In this document: piece after piece, positions 14,537-17,684 of the stretch
Layout: the number at the start of each line of letters is the position of its first letter
Position numbering within the stretch: position 1 is the first letter of the stretch
Source: an uncultured Pirellulaceae bacterium
GTDB taxonomy: Bacteria; Planctomycetota; Planctomycetia; Pirellulales; Pirellulaceae
Direction of reading: 5' to 3'
Length of the DNA stretch: 17,684 nucleotides
Assembly (NCBI GenBank): GCA_934278005.1
Contig: CAKQWG010000061.1
Location: 1 to 17,684 of the forward strand
Notes under the pieces: generated by a model
The model's database searches: none
Seen by the model: only the letters and a program-made list of their open reading frames with translations
What the model was told of the DNA's origin: nothing
Translations under genes and position numbers: made by a program

Positions 14537-14552
14537 TGGTACAGGGCTTGCT
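14537..14552 (+). promoter_or_regulatory. Sigma54-type promoter, element 1
   Basis: TGGTACAGGGCTTGCT has GG and GC separated by exactly 10 bases, the spacing required for the -24/-12 sigma54 promoter. It matches the TGGCACG-N4-TTGCW consensus except for T at position 4 and A at position 7. It points toward moxR, 213 bp before its ATG. Confidence 0.5.
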
Positions 14553-14571
14553 TAGTCTCAGTTAAAGTAGC

Positions 14572-14587
14572 TGGCACAGGGCTTGCT
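14572..14587 (+). promoter_or_regulatory. Sigma54-type promoter, element 2 (near-consensus)
   Basis: TGGCACAGGGCTTGCT differs from the sigma54 consensus TGGCACG-N4-TTGCW at one fixed position (A for G at position 7) and keeps the exact 10-base GG-to-GC spacing. It starts 35 bp downstream of element 1 and repeats it with one change. The predicted transcript start is near 14598, giving a leader of about 165 nt before moxR. The gene directly upstream encodes a sigma54 activator, which strongly supports the call. Confidence 0.7.
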
Positions 14588-14610
14588 TGGAGCGCTTGCT
14601 ACGCACACCG

Positions 14611-14694
14611 CTGGCGCCAGAGAGTGTTTTGCAGTGCCTGCAAGTTTAATTCGCGTGGCTGCCCCAGCCCCAGCCGTGTCGCTTCACGCGGCTG
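14611..14694 (+). other. Series of hairpins in the predicted moxR leader
   Basis: Three inverted repeats follow one another: the perfect palindrome CTGGCGCCAG (14611-14620), TTGCAG-TGC-CTGCAA (14629-14643), and CAGCCG (14671-14676) pairing with CGGCTG (14689-14694) around an inner GTG/CAC. None is followed by a T-run, so they are not typical terminators. They could shape the mRNA leader. Confidence 0.4.
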
Positions 14695-14764
14695 AAGTGG
14701 CGTCGTTGAACTGGATAGGTAAGCTAGAAACCCGAGCTAGAAACTTAATTTAAGAATTTATATT

Positions 14765-15772
14765 ATGCCTAATGCACCTACCACACGAGATCACTTGGCC
14801 GAGTTGACTGCGGCGATCGTCGAGCACAGCGACCCCTTTCAGCGCATTGTGGCTCAGGTAAGCCAGGTCTTGGTTGGGCAGGAAAGATTGATCCATCGCA
14901 TGCTCATCGGCCTGCTCGCCAACGGTCACCTGTTGATCGAGGGAGTACCGGGGCTGGCTAAAACTACAGCAGTAGCCAGTTTGGCTAAAGCCATCGATAC
15001 GGGCTTTCAGCGACTGCAGTTTACACCCGATCTACTGCCGGCCGACCTGATCGGAACCCAGGTCTATCGGCCACAGGATCAAACGTTCGTAGTTCAAAAA
15101 GGGCCCATTTTCTCCAATCTCATTTTGGCCGATGAAATCAACCGCGCACCGGCCAAAGTGCAAAGCGCTCTGCTCGAAGCAATGCAGGAGCGGCAGGTCA
15201 CGATCGGTGGCGAGACGTTTCCACTGGAGCAACCGTTTTTGGTCATGGCTACGCAGAATCCGGTGGAGCAGGAGGGGACGTACCAGCTCCCCGAGGCACA
15301 AACCGACCGCTTCATGTTGAAGGTCATCGTCGAGTATCCGACTCGCGACGAGGAGCTGCAGATTTTGCAGCGCATGAGCAAGACATCGGCGCGGTTCGAT
15401 ATCCAACCCGTCACTTCACCCGCCGAGATTTTTGCAGCCCGCAGGCTAATGGATGAAGTGCTTGTCGATATCAAAATTCAAAACTATATCGTCGACCTAG
15501 TGATGGCCACGCGCAATCCGGAAGCCTATGGACTGAAGCTCCGCGAGCTGATTCAGTTTGGCGGTTCACCGCGGGCAACCATCAACTTAACCTTGGCGGC
15601 CAAGGCCAATGCATTTTTAGCGGGGCGAGCCTTCGTGACTCCAGCGGACGTGAAAGAAATCGCTCTGGACGTGCTGCGCCACCGCGTCGTGCTGACGTAC
15701 GAAGCAGAGGCCGAAGAACGCAACAGCGATTCCATCATTCGGGAGATCCTGCATCATGTCCAAACACCGTAA
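14765..15772 (+). CDS. MoxR-family AAA+ ATPase
   Basis: A 335-residue protein of normal MoxR length. MoxR ATPases act as chaperone-like AAA+ machines, usually with von Willebrand-factor-A proteins encoded beside them. Visible motifs: Walker A GVPGLAKT (60-67, K66, T67), Walker B LILADEINR (D123, E124), sensor 1 ATQNP (N165), EGTYQLPEAQTDRF with the arginine-finger region, and sensor 2 GGSPRA (R270). It is cytoplasmic. The ATG at 14765 is preceded by AT-rich sequence without a ribosome binding site. It is first in an operon with a DUF58 protein 9 bp later and a BatD-like protein after that, and is probably transcribed from the sigma54-like promoters at 14537 and 14572. Confidence 0.95.
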   Translation: MPNAPTTRDHLAELTAAIVEHSDPFQRIVAQVSQVLVGQERLIHRMLIGLLANGHLLIEGVPGLAKTTAVASLAKAIDTGFQRLQFTPDLLPADLIGTQVYRPQDQTFVVQKGPIFSNLILADEINRAPAKVQSALLEAMQERQVTIGGETFPLEQPFLVMATQNPVEQEGTYQLPEAQTDRFMLKVIVEYPTRDEELQILQRMSKTSARFDIQPVTSPAEIFAARRLMDEVLVDIKIQNYIVDLVMATRNPEAYGLKLRELIQFGGSPRATINLTLAAKANAFLAGRAFVTPADVKEIALDVLRHRVVLTYEAEAEERNSDSIIREILHHVQTP

Positions 15773-15781
15773 GCGCCTACC

Positions 15782-16657
15782 ATGATCCCACGTGAAATTC
15801 TCCGCAAAGTCCGCACTATTCAAATCCGCACGTCGCACAAGGTCGACGAGCTACTAGTAGGTAATTGGCATTCGGCATTTAAGGGACGAGGCATTGAGTT
15901 CGAAGAAGTGCGGCCGTACCAGGTTGGCGACGATGTGCGAGCCATCGATTGGAATGTTACCGCACGCAGCGGCCAACCATTTGTAAAGCTGTTTCGTGAA
16001 GAGCGAGAATTGGTGGTCCAGCTGTTGGTCGATCTTAGTGGGTCGCAGAACTTTGGGACTACTACGCAGACTAAGCGTGATCTGATCGCTGAGCTCGGCG
16101 CGCTGCTCTCGATGTCTGCTATCAAGAACAACGACAAAGTCGGTCTGACGTTATTTACGGATGCGATTGAAAAGAGCATCCCCGCGCGCAAAGGATCACG
16201 GCATGTGCTGCGAATCATCCGCGAAATTTTGTACTGCCAACCGATGGGCACCGGCACCAATTTGCGGCACGCGCTGGATCATCTACAGCGCGTGGCCAAA
16301 CGCCGTGCAGTGGTGTTTTTCATTTCCGACTTCCAAGACGTCGATTACGAAAAGGCGTTGAAAGTAGCTAGCCGCCGTCACGATATAATTCCGGTGGTAA
16401 TCTCTGACCCACGCGAACGAACCATGCCCAATGTCGGCTTGGTGCGTCTGCAGGACGCCGAGACGGGGCACACCCTCACGCTCGACACGTCTAGCCGCAG
16501 GAATCGCGAACAGTATGCTGAATTGGTTCTCAAGCAAACGGCAGCTCGCGATCACCTGTTTCGCAGACTGAAGCTGTCCCCTTTACATTTGGAGACTGGA
16601 CGCGATATCGTGCAGCCGCTGCATCGCTACTTCCACGCGCGGGAGAGTCGAGCATGA
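15782..16657 (+). CDS. DUF58 (vWA-like) protein
   Basis: A 291-residue protein with the DUF58 signature GRGIEFEEVRPYQVGDD followed by VRAIDWNVTAR (about 35-62) and the FVKLFREERE segment. A von Willebrand-A-like fold begins with LLVDLSGSQ (81-89), in which D84-x-S86-x-S88 fits a metal-ion-dependent adhesion site. No transmembrane segment is seen, so it is probably cytoplasmic or peripheral. DUF58 proteins are near-constant partners of MoxR ATPases and are thought to be their substrates or adaptors. It starts 9 bp after moxR, and its stop overlaps the next start as ATGA at 16654-16657, implying translational coupling. Confidence 0.92.
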   Translation: MIPREILRKVRTIQIRTSHKVDELLVGNWHSAFKGRGIEFEEVRPYQVGDDVRAIDWNVTARSGQPFVKLFREERELVVQLLVDLSGSQNFGTTTQTKRDLIAELGALLSMSAIKNNDKVGLTLFTDAIEKSIPARKGSRHVLRIIREILYCQPMGTGTNLRHALDHLQRVAKRRAVVFFISDFQDVDYEKALKVASRRHDIIPVVISDPRERTMPNVGLVRLQDAETGHTLTLDTSSRRNREQYAELVLKQTAARDHLFRRLKLSPLHLETGRDIVQPLHRYFHARESRA

Positions 16658-17574
16658 CATCTGCCGCTCGTTGTATCGCCTGGGCACTGTTAGCGGTGTC
16701 TACACTACTGACTACTGTTGTTAATGGCAGTCAGCCGAGCCTCTCTGCGACTGCATCCACCGATTCAGTGCGAGTTGTCGAGCCCTTTACATTGAGCATC
16801 AGCGTTCGAGCAGACCAAGGCGCGAAGGTCGCCTTTCCCGACGTGGCAGACAAGCTGGGCACATTTGAAGTCCACGGCGTCCAGGACGTTTTTGATGTGC
16901 CCGATGCCGATGATCCACGCCTGCGCATATGGACACGTCGCTTGACGCTCGACAGCGTAGAAACGGGGGAGCTACAAATTCCGCCGGTCAATGTGCAGGT
17001 CACACAGTCAGGCCAAGCTACTCAGTTGACAACTCAGCCAATCGCCGTTCGCGTGGTCAGTGTCCTGGAAGATCGCAGCGACCCCACCAAGTTTCGCGAT
17101 ATTCAGTCAGTCGTCGATCTGCCGCTGCCCGAACCGCGGCCAACTCGCACCATCCCCTGGGTGGCAGTTGGCAGCCTGGCGCTAGTCGTATTGGCTTTGT
17201 CGATGGCCGCAGTCGCCTATCGTCGCCGCCCCGGCGTCGCGCCGCTGGTCTGGGCTTCGCGACAACTAGACGCGTTGCATCCAGACACCGCCGACGTCGC
17301 CCAGCGGCTGTCACGCATACTTCGCGAATTCTTGATCCTGCATTTCCAAGTCCCTGAAGTACACCCAGCGGGATTTGGTCAATCCGCGCAAGAAATTGTC
17401 CAGACTCTGTGCAACCTGCACCGAATGGACGCCTCCACGGCCGATCGCCTGCAGCGGATTTTTGATGTGACGGATCGAGCCAAGTTCGCGGGGTTGCCAC
17501 TGTCGCCAGCGGAAGCCGAACGTGACATTGCCGACGCCCGCGAAATATTGGCCTCATTCAAGCGAAACGACTAG
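16654..17574 (+). CDS. BatD-like membrane protein with a DUF4381-like tail
   Basis: A 306-residue protein with a signal peptide (about 1-25), a beta-rich periplasmic region (about 28-135) resembling an Ig-like BatD/oxygen-tolerance domain (VRVVEPFTLSISVRAD, LTLDSVETGELQIPPVNVQV), a Pro-rich linker, one transmembrane helix (about 168-189, ending YRRRPG) and a cytoplasmic helical C-terminus (190-306) with REFLILHF and RIFDVTDRAKFAGLPLS. The last part resembles the short domain after the membrane helix in DUF4381-type Bat proteins (FxxxxERxRFA is similar). It is shorter than typical BatD (400 or more residues) and has only one Ig-like domain. It overlaps the DUF58 gene by 4 bp and should assemble with MoxR and vWA proteins. 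The expected batA/batB vWA genes, if present, would lie beyond the right edge. Confidence 0.75.
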   Translation: MTSAARCIAWALLAVSTLLTTVVNGSQPSLSATASTDSVRVVEPFTLSISVRADQGAKVAFPDVADKLGTFEVHGVQDVFDVPDADDPRLRIWTRRLTLDSVETGELQIPPVNVQVTQSGQATQLTTQPIAVRVVSVLEDRSDPTKFRDIQSVVDLPLPEPRPTRTIPWVAVGSLALVVLALSMAAVAYRRRPGVAPLVWASRQLDALHPDTADVAQRLSRILREFLILHFQVPEVHPAGFGQSAQEIVQTLCNLHRMDASTADRLQRIFDVTDRAKFAGLPLSPAEAERDIADAREILASFKRND

Positions 17575-17600
17575 CGCTGATATTTGGCGGTAGCGACATA

Positions 17601-17684
17601 CACTTCACACACTTCACACACTTCACACACCACACACACCACACACACTTCACACACTTCACACACTTCACACACTTCACACAC
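17601..17684. repeat. 9-bp tandem array, continuing past the window edge
   Basis: Nine units of CACTTCACA, of which the fourth and fifth read CACCACACA, plus 3 bases of a tenth run to the last base. The array begins 26 bp after the BatD-like stop, and its full length is unknown. The unit length is a multiple of 3, so the array could encode a His/Thr/Ser repeat if it were translated, but there is no start or other coding sign here. Confidence 0.92.

Larger units (their letters stand above)
14385..14764. other. Regulatory gap and long leader of the moxR operon
   Basis: The 380 bp between the activator gene and moxR contain no credible gene. They hold AT-rich near-repeats (GGAATTTTGCC at about 14406 and GGAATTTTGGCC at about 14424), a 16-bp imperfect palindrome, two sigma54-like promoters, several hairpins in the predicted leader, and a direct repeat AGCTAGAAAC (14722-14731 and 14735-14744) close to the moxR start. 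The last 25 bp are AT-rich, with no Shine-Dalgarno sequence. Confidence 0.6.

Noticed and set aside
17601..17684. CRISPR array or telomere-like repeat at the right edge
   Set aside because: The 9-bp units are directly tandem with no unique spacers, so this is a simple tandem repeat.

Overview
The window looks like chromosomal DNA of a planctomycete, most likely a Rhodopirellula/Pirellula-type member of the Pirellulales. This is inferred from gene content and style only: roughly 55-60% GC, many secreted single-domain enzymes (ThuA-like, BNR/sialidase-like beta-propellers, a Tat-exported phosphoesterase, a dimethylformamidase-like protein), weak or absent Shine-Dalgarno sequences at many starts, long repeat-bearing intergenic gaps, and a MoxR-DUF58-BatD-like cluster. 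No rRNA, tRNA, CRISPR array, transposase or phage gene was seen. All complete genes are on the + strand. One gene fragment leaves the left edge on the - strand.

Layout. (1) 1-152: the 5' end of a minus-strand membrane-anchored protein. It is divergent from the rest across a ~390 bp gap. (2) 546-6463: four genes for exported proteins, namely a ThuA-like domain protein, a large BNR_4-type protein with a second propeller-like domain, a Tat-signal calcineurin-like phosphoesterase, and an N,N-dimethylformamidase-beta-like protein. They read like a catabolic, exported-enzyme neighbourhood, but no shared substrate can be proved. (3) 6562-8990: a compact pxpA-pxpB-pxpC operon for an ATP-dependent 5-oxoprolinase, with clear sequence divergence in PxpA, PxpB and PxpC. 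(4) 8991-9552: a 560 bp repeat-rich gap, then an exported sialidase-like propeller protein. (5) 10718-14384: a hybrid sensor kinase (CHASE3-PAS-HisKA-HATPase-REC) followed 16 bp later by an NtrC-type sigma54 activator. (6) 14385-14764: a long leader holding two near-consensus sigma54 (-24/-12) promoters. (7) 14765-17574: moxR, a DUF58 protein and a BatD-like membrane protein, tightly packed. The window ends inside a 9-bp tandem repeat.

The most interesting reading is a self-contained regulatory circuit. The membrane kinase and its sigma54 activator lie directly upstream of two tandem TGGyAC-N5-TTGC elements that face the moxR/DUF58/BatD-like operon. This predicts sigma54 control of a MoxR-type envelope or chaperone system. 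The second theme is repeats. Five unrelated short-period or palindromic repeat families (7, 9, 15 and 17 bp tandem units, and a hairpin element with a 23-nt core found twice) sit in the gaps. Two of the tandem arrays supply the stop codon of the preceding gene. The hairpin core also creates misleading GTG starts (peptide beginning MANAKTA) in front of two genes, whose true starts are downstream.
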